A stretch of DNA of 64,000 bases, taken from positions 124,001 to 188,000 of the forward strand of contig NZ_PIQC01000003.1 in NCBI RefSeq assembly GCF_003987255.1, given 5' to 3'. Both the position numbers and the translations under genes were made by a program. Shown one piece after another: positions 1 through 9,148 of this stretch. Position 1 is the first letter of the stretch. Every line of letters begins with the position of its first letter. The notes beneath the pieces are model-generated. The model was not told the origin of the DNA. It searched no databases and worked only from the letters and a program-made list of their open reading frames with translations. This stretch comes from Idiomarina ramblicola (GTDB taxonomy: Bacteria; Pseudomonadota; Gammaproteobacteria; Enterobacterales; Alteromonadaceae).

Positions 1-911
1 CCAACAGGCTGTGTCATTAAGGTACCGGCAACCGCAATGCCCAACGCCACGTAAATGGCAATAAACACACTTAATGTGCCGTTGCCGTCCACCAGCACAC
101 CATTTCCGGTTATCAGCAACATCACCGGCACCATCACCACTAATGAAATCAGACTGGTCATTACCACCGCGGTGCCTTTACCAAAGCTGTCTTCTTCATC
201 CGGTCCGTCGCCCCAGGTGTTTTGTGAAACCTGATCCGGTACCGCGTTCTTCTCAAACGCTTTCATTGGGCCAATATTCCAGTCGAACAACGCGACAAAC
301 AGCGCCAGTAATACCGCAAAAATGGCATAAAAGTTAAAGGCAATAGACTGAATAAAAACCAGTAACGGCTGCTCTACTCCCTGATTGGAGATCAGCGTCA
401 GGTTAAACGCTCCCCAGGCATTTAGTGGAATCAAAATACAAATGGCAGCACAAGTTGAGTCGACAATATAGGCCAGCTTTTCGCGGGCAATGCCAAGGCG
501 GTCATAAATAGGCCGTGAGGTGGTCCCCGAAATCATAATGGTCACGTTGGACTCAATGAATACCACAACACCCAGTATCCAGGTCATTAACCGTGCGCGG
601 CGCTTACTTTCTATCCACTGCTTGCGTTCAAGCTTAAGCACAAACTGTTTAAAGGTACCGCCGTTTTCCAGCACCCCAAACAAAGCACCTATACCCAGAG
701 TGAAAAACCAGACCAGCATATTACTGGGGTCTATCAGGGTATCCCAGGTGCTCTCCAGCGTGCCATAAGCAATGCTCGTGGGCATGGGCCAGAACAACAG
801 AATGTTGGCCAGAATAATACCGCCAACCAGCGCCAGCAGAACTTTTCGGGTAACGATGGCAAATACAATTGCCAATAAGGAAGGTAGAAGACTGGTCCAG
901 CTCAGTTCCAT
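1..911 (-). CDS. NhaC-family Na+/H+ antiporter, 3' end missing
   Basis: Inner-membrane antiporter expected to exchange cytoplasmic Na+ for H+. The minus strand reads open from an ATG at 909-911 to the window edge (about 303 codons). The translation begins MELSWTSLLPSLLAIVF and is strongly hydrophobic. The stretch YIVDSTCAAICILIPLNAWG resembles the NhaC-type segment with a conserved D-S-T and a P-x-x-x-W-G, and several transmembrane spans alternate with short charged loops. The C-terminal part lies outside the window, so the full length is unknown. It points leftwards in the same direction as the TBDR genes but is separated from them by a terminator. Family assignment is by motif recognition; exact ion specificity is not visible. 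Confidence 0.8.
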   Translation of the reverse strand, partial: MELSWTSLLPSLLAIVFAIVTRKVLLALVGGIILANILLFWPMPTSIAYGTLESTWDTLIDPSNMLVWFFTLGIGALFGVLENGGTFKQFVLKLERKQWIESKRRARLMTWILGVVVFIESNVTIMISGTTSRPIYDRLGIAREKLAYIVDSTCAAICILIPLNAWGAFNLTLISNQGVEQPLLVFIQSIAFNFYAIFAVLLALFVALFDWNIGPMKAFEKNAVPDQVSQNTWGDGPDEEDSFGKGTAVVMTSLISLVVMVPVMLLITGNGVLVDGNGTLSVFIAIYVALGIAVAGTLMTQPV

Positions 912-952
912 TGGGGCGCGTTTATTAGTGTTTGATAAAGGGAGATTAAAAT

Positions 953-989
953 AATAAACCGCCGCGGGCAATACCAGCGGCGGTTTATT
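953..989 (-). terminator. Rho-independent terminator after the first TBDR
   Basis: A perfect 13-bp inverted repeat (arm AATAAACCGCCGC, 953-965 with 977-989) around an 11-nt loop, followed on the minus strand by T-rich sequence. It sits 18 nt past the TBDR stop and just ahead of the antiporter start, so the two genes should be separate transcripts. Confidence 0.85.
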
Positions 990-1006
990 CCTTCTTCGTC
1001 AAGCCG

Positions 1007-4000
1007 TTAGAACTTGTATTCTACGCCTAAACGAACCGACCAGAGTGAAGGCTCACCCGCGCGCGACTGCACGTTCGTTGTGTCGCGGAACGAGTTGTAC
1101 TGGTACTGACCTGCATCGTTAATTTCAACATCAGCAACCGTGACGGCGCGTGGGAAGCTCGCTTCATACAGCACGCCCCAGTCGTCGTTCAGCATGTTGC
1201 CTAAGTTTTCTATCACGAAGAACGCTGACGCTTTATGCCCATCCATAAGGCCTGGCAATTCCTGCTCAACACGTAAATCAACTTTGGTCCACCATTTGCT
1301 GTTAAACTCGTTACGTGGCGCCATACCGCCCGCGTACTTGCTCAGGCCAGACTCTTCAAGGAAATCGAAGAAAGCGGCAGTTTCAAATGGGTTACCATTG
1401 CCGTCTGTGCCAATGGCAAAGTTCGGATCATCCAGACCAGTCGGTACGTACAGCAGGCTACGTCCCTGATACGCTACGTCACCAAAAGGCCCATCGCTCA
1501 TAGTGTATGAGAACGGACGGCCTTTGTTGCGTGTACCGAACAGAGTGACAACGGTGTCATAACCATCAAAGAACTCTTTGGTGTAGTTCGCTTTAAAAGT
1601 AAAGCGATGCGGTATCTCATAGTTAGACGTCGCCACACCCGGGTTCTGAGCGTTAGCCGTTGCCAGGTTCGTGTAGTTAGAGAACGAAACCGAGCTAGTC
1701 ATTGGGTTAACGTCTTCAGCTTTGTTGTAAGCGTAACCAAAAGTCCAGTCCAGACCAAAGTCATGCGACTTACTCAACGCCAGCGAAACCGTTGTTTGTG
1801 AACCAGAATCACCGTCAACATTCGTCAACAGGAAGTCATCGCCCTGGTCACGTCCGTCAGTCGACAGTTCATCAAAAATTGGACGTCCGTCTGGTGCGGT
1901 ACCAACCTGTTCCAGACCCAAGTTATAAATAATGGCCGCATCTTCCTTGTCGGTGTACAAGAAGTCCGCCATCAGAATGTAGTCACCAGGCAAGGTATAA
2001 GTGGCGCCTAATGCGTATTTCCATTCTTTTGGTAGCTCGAAGTTGGGGTCCATAGTGTTAATCGGGCCCTGACCGCTGGCGTTAGCTACTTCGTCGAACA
2101 ATTCCTGAGGCACATCGAAAATTGGGTTGCCGTCGCCAGTGTGGGGTACGTCAAACAAGGACTCACCGGCAAAGCTACGAGATGCTTCGTACTGAGTCAC
2201 ACCGTTATTTGAGTAGTTGTTAGAAATCCAGACGTTGGGGTTACCACCAGAATAAAGGCCAACACCACCGCGAACTTCTAAGTCCGGGTTAACAAACCAG
2301 TTAAAACCAAAGCGCGGTTGCAGTAAGTCCTGGCCATCCATGTTCTGTTGGTTAGAGAAACCATAAAGTTCCTCATTCAATGGGTTATTCACCGGATAAT
2401 CGTCGCTGGTATACCAGTCATAACGCAAACCGTAAGTGAAGGTAATATCCATTGGTGCGTAATAGTATTCATCCTGAACGTAGGCCGTGTTTACCGCGTA
2501 AGCGAATTCTGCCGCTGCGTCCTGCGGATTGTTGGTACCCGCCGCACTTTCATAGATAGCCGTAAAAGGGGTGCCCGCTTCAAAGTCATCAATGGAGCCG
2601 AAACGATACTCGCCCTGTGCTTCCTGAACAAACAGGTTAAACACGTCGTATTCTTCGCGCTCAATACCTGCGGAAATAACGTGATCACCCAGCAAGTAGG
2701 TGCCTTTTAATTTGAAGAAAGTGGTGTCGTATTTCAGTTTATTGGCGTGACGAGAGTCATCTGCACCTAAGTACACAGTCGCGTCGTTAACGCCAATCTG
2801 AACTTCACCAAAGTCCGTACCGCCCAAAGGATTAACCCGCGCATCCAGCTCTGAATAACCAACACGAGCTTCTGTCGAGAAGTTATCACTCCAGTCAGAG
2901 TATAGCTCCCCCACATAAGAGGTGAACTTAGAACCTCGTTCGTAGAAATGGTTAGAGAATTCCAGCTCATCGGAATCGCCGTCAGACTCGGCAATAGAGT
3001 AACCGTCGTTGTAGTTGTAAGTTAACGACGCACGGTGCGCATCGCTAATGTACCAATCCAACTTGGCTAAGAATTTTTCATCTTCTACCGGTAAGCTAGA
3101 CGGGAAGCCGCCCGGGTTATAGCCGTAAATGTTCTGTGCAATATTGGCAATACGTTCAACGTCAGCCTGAGTCACCCCAATTACTTCTGTTGCTGAACCA
3201 GAACCTTCCGGCCCACGGTCGAAAGTATCCGAGCCTTCCAGTTTCTCGTAAGAGGTAAAGAAGAACAGCTTGTCTTCAATGAAAGCACCACCCACATTAA
3301 AGCCGTAGCGTTTCTCGCTGAAGTCGCCAATATTAATACTATCGCCTTCCAGCTCATCACCTTGCAGAGAGTCGTTGGTGTAGTCATAAAACACACCGCC
3401 AAACATCTCGTTATCACCGGTTTTGGTTACCGCATTAATGTTACAGGCCGTAAAACCACCGTACTGAACATCAAAGGGCGCAAATTCAACGGCAACCTGC
3501 TCAATGGCGTCATAAGAGAACGGCATGCGTTCCGTTGGGTAACCGCTGCTATTCAGGCCAAAGTTGTCGTTCATACGAACGCCATCAACCGTCAGACTGT
3601 TAAAACGCGGATTAGCACCACCACACTGAATATCACCAGCGTTGGTTTCGTTAATGTAAATACGTGGGTCAATGCGAACAACGTCTTTTAAGTCGCGGTT
3701 AGCAGAAGGCGCATTTTCTAAGTCCTGCAAGTTAAAGTTTGCAGCCGGACTGTTGCTGCCATACAAAGCGTTACTGACCATAGAGCCGGTCACACTTAAC
3801 ACTTCCATTTCTTCACGCTCAAGGCGGACATTCACATTCTGAGAATCACCCAAAGTGAGGTAAATATCTTCAACCACCTGGTTACGACCTTCCGGACCTT
3901 CAACCACGATGGTGTAAGGGCCTCCAACCGGCAGTCCGCGTGAAGAGAAGGTGCCTTGCTCGTTAGAGCTTAAGGTTTTGATCGTGCCCGTACGCTCATC

Positions 4001-4156
4001 GCGTAACTGAATAATTGCATTTGAAACAACCTGACCAGACTCAGTGGTAACAACGCCACGCAGGCTGGATGAGGTTTCCTGCGCCATTGCCGTACCCGCC
4101 AACCCCATTGCTATAGCGGCTGCTACAGCAGTGCGCTTAAAAGTCGCGTTAAACAT
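1007..4156 (-). CDS. TonB-dependent receptor, Oar-like, with N-terminal carboxypeptidase-regulatory-like domain
   Basis: Outer-membrane receptor (1049 aa) predicted to import a ligand with TonB energy; substrate unknown. The ATG at 4154-4156 is chosen because GGGAAG lies upstream and the protein then starts MFNATFKRTAVAAAIAMGLA with a signal peptide ending AMA-Q; an in-frame start 42 codons further upstream has no such support. Residues about 28-115 form a CarboxypepD_reg-like beta domain, followed by a plug (NPRFNSLTVDGVRMND) and a long beta-barrel ending EYKF with terminal Phe. The plug carries two cysteines (DIQCGG and FTACNIN) where the neighbouring paralogue has Ile and Gly, which could form a disulfide. 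It is followed by its own terminator. Family is clear; ligand is not inferable. Confidence 0.9.
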   Translation of the reverse strand: MFNATFKRTAVAAAIAMGLAGTAMAQETSSSLRGVVTTESGQVVSNAIIQLRDERTGTIKTLSSNEQGTFSSRGLPVGGPYTIVVEGPEGRNQVVEDIYLTLGDSQNVNVRLEREEMEVLSVTGSMVSNALYGSNSPAANFNLQDLENAPSANRDLKDVVRIDPRIYINETNAGDIQCGGANPRFNSLTVDGVRMNDNFGLNSSGYPTERMPFSYDAIEQVAVEFAPFDVQYGGFTACNINAVTKTGDNEMFGGVFYDYTNDSLQGDELEGDSINIGDFSEKRYGFNVGGAFIEDKLFFFTSYEKLEGSDTFDRGPEGSGSATEVIGVTQADVERIANIAQNIYGYNPGGFPSSLPVEDEKFLAKLDWYISDAHRASLTYNYNDGYSIAESDGDSDELEFSNHFYERGSKFTSYVGELYSDWSDNFSTEARVGYSELDARVNPLGGTDFGEVQIGVNDATVYLGADDSRHANKLKYDTTFFKLKGTYLLGDHVISAGIEREEYDVFNLFVQEAQGEYRFGSIDDFEAGTPFTAIYESAAGTNNPQDAAAEFAYAVNTAYVQDEYYYAPMDITFTYGLRYDWYTSDDYPVNNPLNEELYGFSNQQNMDGQDLLQPRFGFNWFVNPDLEVRGGVGLYSGGNPNVWISNNYSNNGVTQYEASRSFAGESLFDVPHTGDGNPIFDVPQELFDEVANASGQGPINTMDPNFELPKEWKYALGATYTLPGDYILMADFLYTDKEDAAIIYNLGLEQVGTAPDGRPIFDELSTDGRDQGDDFLLTNVDGDSGSQTTVSLALSKSHDFGLDWTFGYAYNKAEDVNPMTSSVSFSNYTNLATANAQNPGVATSNYEIPHRFTFKANYTKEFFDGYDTVVTLFGTRNKGRPFSYTMSDGPFGDVAYQGRSLLYVPTGLDDPNFAIGTDGNGNPFETAAFFDFLEESGLSKYAGGMAPRNEFNSKWWTKVDLRVEQELPGLMDGHKASAFFVIENLGNMLNDDWGVLYEASFPRAVTVADVEINDAGQYQYNSFRDTTNVQSRAGEPSLWSVRLGVEYKF

Positions 4157-4201
4157 AGTGTGTTCTTCCCGGTTTTGTTTTGGTTTTAACTGCCAATAAA
4201 A

Positions 4202-4231
4202 GGTATAGCTTATTTGTGACAAATCTGTGAA
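4202..4231 (-). promoter_or_regulatory. Predicted promoter of the first TBDR
   Basis: On the minus strand TTCACA and TATACC are separated by 18 nt. The same layout, with nearly the same intervening bases (TTGTCA-AAA-AA-CTATACC), occurs ahead of the paralogous TBDR at 7490-7519, which supports it as a functional site. Confidence 0.55.
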
Positions 4232-4243
4232 CTTTGCCCAAAA

Positions 4244-4270
4244 AAAAGCCGCGCTCAAGGCGCGGCTTTT
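4244..4270 (-). terminator. Rho-independent terminator after the second TBDR
   Basis: An 11-bp stem (AAAAGCCGCGC at 4244-4254 pairing with 4260-4270), a 5-nt loop, and a run of seven T on the minus strand directly after. It lies 40 nt past the stop of the gene at 4310-7441, so the tandem TBDR genes are separately terminated. Confidence 0.9.
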
Positions 4271-4309
4271 AGCATTTTTCATCTCAACGCATTTTACGCT
4301 GTGCGTAAA

Positions 4310-7300
4310 TTAGAAGGTGTATTTAACACCTAACTTCAAGCGCCATGTAGATTCTTCAGCTTCGAAGATACTCCAGTCGTTATAACCATAGAACGCTTCG
4401 TCGTACATATAGCGACCTTGGTCATCAAGGCCTGCAAAGTCTACGACGGTCTGGTTAGTGTATTCCTGGCGTAATACTTCACCTTTCGAGCTGTCGATAA
4501 GGTTCAGCAAGTTATTAACGGTGATGTAGAAGATACCTTTATGGCCTTCAGCAAAACCCGGAACTTCTTGCTGGAACTGGAAGTCAAGATTAGTAACCCA
4601 AGGTGAACGACCTGTGCCTTTCGGTACGAAGCCACCTGCGTATTGCTCTAAACCAGCGTCACGGAAGTAAGCCATAGCTTCTTCATACGACAACGGGCTT
4701 TCAGGGCTAAATGCAGGGTCATCCGCGCCAGTCGGGACATATGGCAAGTAAGAACCACCGCCCTGGAAGTAAGGCTGGTCACCGAAGTCACCGTCATTAA
4801 ACAGACCCATGGTATAGCTGAACGCCGTACCTGAGCGACGGTTGAAGAACAAGTTAAACTTAGACGCGTAACCGCTGACAAACTCAGTGCTATAGCCTAA
4901 TGCAATTTTCAGACTGTGCTCAACTTGATAGTCCGCTGTACCCAATAATGCCTGGTTACGGTCACGAACAATGTTGTACTGATAGTTTGAAGTCGCAGTA
5001 GACGACGTACCCGGGTTACCTTCTTCAATATCCTGGAAGGTATAAGCAGCGTACGCGTTAAAGCCATTTTCCCAATCTTTTGCCAATGACGTTGTTAACA
5101 ACCACGCTTTACCGGTTTTGTCTTCATTAGTCAGTTGCAGATCGTAGTGACCGCTTGGTGCAGTCGGGTCGCACGGCTCATAAATGTTGATGCCTGCAGC
5201 CGTTTCGTCTGTCGCACAGCGTGAGATATCAACCCACTGGCTGTTGTCGGTCATCCACTTACGAGTGACTTCTGCTGTTGCCTGGAAGTTATCGCCAACG
5301 TTTGGAATGTCGAAACGATAGTCAACGCCGATACGCGCAATCCAGTCAGACGGAATGTCATAGTTAGGGTCGATACTGTTAGTATCGCCGTCACCGGCTT
5401 CCATGCTGTCCAATACCGCTTGTGGAATTTGCGCAGGGTTTTGGTTTTCCAAGTACTGATCTTCTGATACCTGGTCGCGGTCAAACTGTACCAAGGTAAA
5501 GCCGTCGTTAGAGAACGAGTTTGAGATCCAAACATTTGGACGACCACCAGAGAAGCGACCGAATCCGGCACGAACCACTAAATCGTCGGCAGCGAACCAT
5601 TTGAAGTCAACACGCGGTAAGAAAATGCCTTTACCGTCAAGGTTTTCCTGGTTGCTGTAACCATAACGGTCAACAAAATTCTCGTTTAATGTTGGCTTAT
5701 CGTCAACCATGTAAGTTTCATAACGAACGCCCAGACCCAGTTCCATAGAGTCGTTCAGGTACCAGTTGTCCTGTACGTACAAGTTCAGCATGCCTAACTC
5801 AAAGTTAGCAGCAGCGTCTGTCGCATTGTTAGTGTAAGCGTTCTCGTAGAAGAACTCATTGGCGTTACCCGCTTCAAAGTCATCAATTGACTCATATGAC
5901 CATGAACCCAGAGAGTTACGAACAAACACGTTGTAAACATCAACGCTGTCATACTCACCACCAAACTCAATTTCGTGATCGCCGATTAGGTAGTCAAATT
6001 TAGCGCCAATTTTAAAGTTATCGTTTTCTAACTGGTTCGCGTGACGGTTTGAGTCAGGACCAAAGTTCAGCGTGCCGCTTTCGGTACGTACGCTGACGTC
6101 ACCAAAGTCTTTGGTCACCAAACCAGAAATTGCTTCAACCGCTTTGTGGCTAACATAAATTTCGCTTGAAAGATCACCACTCCAGTCAGAGAACCAAGAC
6201 AGACGGAACAGATCCATGTTCTGCTGGTAGTCATACCAGTTGGTGTCTAAATTCAATGAATTCTGGCTGTTGCTTACACCGCGCAGGTTGTTACCTTCAG
6301 TGCGGTTATAAGTTAACGCAACACGGTGATCGTAGTTAACGTTCCAGTCTAATTTAACCAACAAGTTGTCGTTTTCGGTATCGCGGACCGTGTCCCAGTT
6401 ACCAATATCAAAGCCGTATTGGCTTTGTGCAATTTCACTAATACGATCGTACTCTTCTTGTGTCACGTTGCTGTCGTTTGGTGCACCAGCGCCAGCAGGA
6501 CCGTATTCGATTTGAGCCGGTTCTTGTGCGTTTTCGTAGTTAACAAAGAAGAATAATTTATCTTCAACGATTGGACCGCCAACGGCGATACTGTAGGTAT
6601 CACGCTCGTAATCTAATGGTACTTCGTCACCACTTTCCGGGTTGACCGGGTCGCCGGCCCACGCATCGCTCATACGCTCGTAAGTGACTGAGCCGTGAAA
6701 TTCGTTAGAACCTGATTTAGTAACCGCATTAATACGGCCACCTGAGAAGCCGCCTTGCGAAGCATCAAACGGTGCCATGTCTACCGCAACCTGCTCTACC
6801 GCATCAATCGAGATAGGTGAACGCTGAGTTGGGTAACCGTTGCCGTTAAGACCAAAGTCATCGTTTACGCCAACACCATCAATTGAAATAGAGTTGAAAC
6901 GCGGGTTCGAACCACCAATACTCATTGGCGCTTCATTACCAGACAACAAGTTAACGTATGGGTTTAAACGCGCCACTTCTTTTAAGTCGCGGTTAAAGGT
7001 CGGCGTATTAGAAATGTCTTCTTGACCGAAGAAGCTGCTGCTACCGCGGTTCTCACCACCCACAATCGCAGAACCAGAAACCTGAATACGTTCCATATCC
7101 GCTGATTCAAGTTCAGCATTGATACGGTAAGATTCGCCCAGAGTTAAGTAGACGTCTTCATACACTTTACGACCGTTCTCACCCTCGATAACGATGATGT
7201 AAGGACCGCCAACACGAAGACCTGAGTTAGCAAAAGCACCAGATTCGTTGGTTGTAGCAACTGAACGAGTTCCGGTTGGAATGTGAATAATCTCAACACG

Positions 7301-7441
7301 TGCGTTTGCAGCCACTTCGCCAGAGGCAGTAACAACGTTACCGCGAACTACTGATGAAGTATCCTGAGCAATAGCCGCACCGCTAAGGCCAAAAGCAATA
7401 GCAGCTGCAACAGCTGTACGCTTGAAAGTCGTATTAAACAT
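4310..7441 (-). CDS. TonB-dependent receptor, Oar-like, paralogue of the neighbouring receptor
   Basis: Outer-membrane TonB-dependent receptor of 1043 aa, substrate unknown. Start ATG at 7439-7441 has GGGAAGA upstream and gives a signal peptide MFNTTFKRTAVAAAIAFGLS, nearly the same as its downstream neighbour. Order: signal peptide (1-25), CarboxypepD_reg-like domain (about 27-110), plug containing NPRFNSISIDGVGVNDDFG (about 175-193), beta-barrel ending VKYTF. A cysteine pair (SRCATDE and EPCDPT), unlike anything in the neighbour, probably lies in an extracellular loop and may form a disulfide. The close similarity of signal, domain order and promoter to the 1007-4156 gene indicates tandem duplication followed by divergence of the barrel loops, which normally set ligand choice. 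Confidence 0.9.
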   Translation of the reverse strand: MFNTTFKRTAVAAAIAFGLSGAAIAQDTSSVVRGNVVTASGEVAANARVEIIHIPTGTRSVATTNESGAFANSGLRVGGPYIIVIEGENGRKVYEDVYLTLGESYRINAELESADMERIQVSGSAIVGGENRGSSSFFGQEDISNTPTFNRDLKEVARLNPYVNLLSGNEAPMSIGGSNPRFNSISIDGVGVNDDFGLNGNGYPTQRSPISIDAVEQVAVDMAPFDASQGGFSGGRINAVTKSGSNEFHGSVTYERMSDAWAGDPVNPESGDEVPLDYERDTYSIAVGGPIVEDKLFFFVNYENAQEPAQIEYGPAGAGAPNDSNVTQEEYDRISEIAQSQYGFDIGNWDTVRDTENDNLLVKLDWNVNYDHRVALTYNRTEGNNLRGVSNSQNSLNLDTNWYDYQQNMDLFRLSWFSDWSGDLSSEIYVSHKAVEAISGLVTKDFGDVSVRTESGTLNFGPDSNRHANQLENDNFKIGAKFDYLIGDHEIEFGGEYDSVDVYNVFVRNSLGSWSYESIDDFEAGNANEFFYENAYTNNATDAAANFELGMLNLYVQDNWYLNDSMELGLGVRYETYMVDDKPTLNENFVDRYGYSNQENLDGKGIFLPRVDFKWFAADDLVVRAGFGRFSGGRPNVWISNSFSNDGFTLVQFDRDQVSEDQYLENQNPAQIPQAVLDSMEAGDGDTNSIDPNYDIPSDWIARIGVDYRFDIPNVGDNFQATAEVTRKWMTDNSQWVDISRCATDETAAGINIYEPCDPTAPSGHYDLQLTNEDKTGKAWLLTTSLAKDWENGFNAYAAYTFQDIEEGNPGTSSTATSNYQYNIVRDRNQALLGTADYQVEHSLKIALGYSTEFVSGYASKFNLFFNRRSGTAFSYTMGLFNDGDFGDQPYFQGGGSYLPYVPTGADDPAFSPESPLSYEEAMAYFRDAGLEQYAGGFVPKGTGRSPWVTNLDFQFQQEVPGFAEGHKGIFYITVNNLLNLIDSSKGEVLRQEYTNQTVVDFAGLDDQGRYMYDEAFYGYNDWSIFEAEESTWRLKLGVKYTF

Positions 7442-7489
7442 AGTTTTGTTCTTCCCGATTTTGGTTTTGGGGTTGTACGCGAGAGTGAG

Positions 7490-7519
7490 GGTATAGATTG
7501 TTTATGACAATTTCGTGAA
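7490..7519 (-). promoter_or_regulatory. Predicted promoter of the second TBDR
   Basis: Minus-strand TTCACG, 18-nt spacer, TATACC, matching the promoter region of the downstream paralogue. The 48 nt between it and the start codon hold the ribosome-binding site. In the remainder of the 7520-7727 gap no gene or strong signal was seen. Confidence 0.55.
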
Positions 7520-7727
7520 AAGTATAAAAAATTTGAGAAGCGAAGGAACTTTTTTGCGAAGACAGAAAAGAAAAATGAGTCGTTCGCTTAGGATTGGATG
7601 ACGAGCCACGGCACAATAGCTGGTTCATTGCCGGAAAGCTCATGACCTGATAACAGTCAAAAGTGCGGCAAGAGGTCTGAGCTGTATGGGATGCGGCTGA
7701 TTTCATTACGCTTCAAAGACATTTTTG

Positions 7728-7760
7728 TGTCAGATATGTGACATATTTTAATCAAAATAT
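7728..7760. promoter_or_regulatory. Two abutting palindromes upstream of the secreted nuclease gene
   Basis: TGTCAGATATGTGACA (7728-7743) is an inverted repeat with 5-bp arms, and ATATTTTAATCAAAATAT (7743-7760) is a 7-bp-arm repeat sharing its last base. Their position about 75-105 nt ahead of the start at 7833 fits an operator or promoter element. The regulator is unknown. Confidence 0.35.
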
Positions 7761-7832
7761 TCGCCCTTGCCTAGTCATTCGGGAACCTTTATTCTCGCTC
7801 ACTGTCACAGGCGGTTCTCAAAGGGTTATCCC

Positions 7833-9041
7833 ATGGGCTTTATACGGTTTTTATTATTTTTAACATTCGTTGTCTTTATGATTCCTACCTCTTTTAATGC
7901 AACAGCCGGTTCTGGTAAAAACGAACCTGAAACCATTCGGGTTGCGACCTTTAATGTCAGTATGGACGCTTCCAATTATCTGAGCGACAGCCAGCTGCCT
8001 AAATTAGAGCAATCGCCGTTACCGGAAATTCTGCAGCAAAACCATCAGCAAATCCGCGGTATTGCCGAAATTCTGCAACGGGTGCGGCCGGACATCGTGC
8101 TGCTGAACGAGTTTGACTACCTTGCCCCCGAAGTTGGCGTTAACGTTTTTCAGAGAAACTATTTAGCCGTTTCGCAAAATGGGCAAAAGGCCATTGAATA
8201 CCCGTATGCTTATAATGCTCCGGTCAACACCGGTGTGCCCTCGCCCTTTGATTTAAACCGCGACGGCAAAACTGAGGGTACCGGCATCGACTCGTGGGGC
8301 TTTGGCTGGTACCCAGGTCAGTACGGTATGGTCATTTTATCTAAATACCCGCTACTGACCGATCAAGCTCGCACTTTTCAGCACTTTTTGTGGAAAGACA
8401 TGCCAGGCCGTCATATTCCTTACGTAATGAACGAACAAAAACAGGCAACCGATGAGCCATGGTACTCCGATGAAATAATGGCGCAGTACCCGTTAAGCTC
8501 AAAATCACACTGGGATTTACCGGTAAAAGTGGGTGATAAAGTCATTCATTTATTAGCCGCACACCCGGTACCACCGGCTTTTGACGGTCCGGAGAACAGC
8601 AACGGCATGCGCAACTTCGATGAAATTCGCTTATTTGCGGATTACCTCACGCCCGGCAGCGACCATTACCTTTACGACGACAATGGCACCCGTGGCGGAC
8701 TGGGTGAAAATGAGAGCTTTGTTATTTTAGGCGACATGAACGCCGAAGCCGGTTCAGGTGGTGTCGACGGCGCTATAGAGCAGCTATTAGAACACCCGCG
8801 GGTGAATGATGTGAAGCCACAAAGCCAGGGTGGTAAGCAGCATTCACCAGACAAACAAGGTTCACAGTTCCACACGGCCGCCTGGCGTAAACGCGTCGAC
8901 TATGTGCTGCCGTCTAACGACTTAGTCGTTAAAGACGCTGGTGTGTTCTGGCCAGTGGGTGACGAATCCGGTAGTGAGCTCATGCAAAAACGCAGTGCCT
9001 CTTCCGACCACCGAATGGTTTGGTTAGACATCGTCAAGTAG
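7833..9041 (+). CDS. Secreted endonuclease/exonuclease/phosphatase (EEP)-family protein
   Basis: Predicted periplasmic or secreted metal-dependent phosphodiesterase of 402 aa; DNA, nucleotide or lipid-head substrates are all possible for this fold. The start ATG at 7833 is preferred over one 22 codons upstream because it gives a clean signal peptide (MGFIRFLLFLTFVVFMIPTS...ATAG). EEP motifs occur in order: ATFNVSMD (metal-binding Asn), LLNEFDYL (catalytic Glu), LLAAHPVPP (His), VILGDMNAE (Asp and Asn), and SSDHRMVWLDI (C-terminal Asp-His). The full motif set and length suggest an active enzyme. It stands alone, divergent from the TBDRs, behind two palindromes. Marine bacteria often use such enzymes for phosphate scavenging, but no phosphate-regulon site was recognised. 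Confidence 0.85.
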   Translation: MGFIRFLLFLTFVVFMIPTSFNATAGSGKNEPETIRVATFNVSMDASNYLSDSQLPKLEQSPLPEILQQNHQQIRGIAEILQRVRPDIVLLNEFDYLAPEVGVNVFQRNYLAVSQNGQKAIEYPYAYNAPVNTGVPSPFDLNRDGKTEGTGIDSWGFGWYPGQYGMVILSKYPLLTDQARTFQHFLWKDMPGRHIPYVMNEQKQATDEPWYSDEIMAQYPLSSKSHWDLPVKVGDKVIHLLAAHPVPPAFDGPENSNGMRNFDEIRLFADYLTPGSDHYLYDDNGTRGGLGENESFVILGDMNAEAGSGGVDGAIEQLLEHPRVNDVKPQSQGGKQHSPDKQGSQFHTAAWRKRVDYVLPSNDLVVKDAGVFWPVGDESGSELMQKRSASSDHRMVWLDIVK

Positions 9042-9056
9042 CCTGATATCTCTACA

Positions 9057-9093
9057 AGCCCCGATTTTACTGAACCTTTACAGTTCCGGGGCT
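9057..9093 (+). terminator. Hairpin after the EEP gene
   Basis: AGCCCCG (9057-9063) pairs with CGGGGCT (9087-9093), with an inner ACTG/CAGT stem. It lies 16 nt past the stop. There is no strong T-run, so termination is only likely, not certain. Confidence 0.4.
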
Positions 9094-9148
9094 GTTGAAA
9101 TCCTGCTTAGGTGCGATAATGAATCTATTGTATCCAAGGAGGTAAACT

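Noticed and set aside
74-954. Three short plus-strand open frames over the window start.
   Set aside because: They are antisense to a continuous minus-strand frame with NhaC-type membrane segments, which is the real gene.
4157-4282. Upstream extension of the first receptor by 42 codons.
   Set aside because: It would run through the preceding gene's terminator and the promoter; the inner ATG has a ribosome site and a proper signal peptide.
7434-7706. Open frame of 90 codons on the minus strand upstream of the second Oar-type receptor.
   Set aside because: It covers the receptor's promoter and ribosome site, has no ribosome-binding site or recognisable composition, and ends just inside the receptor start.
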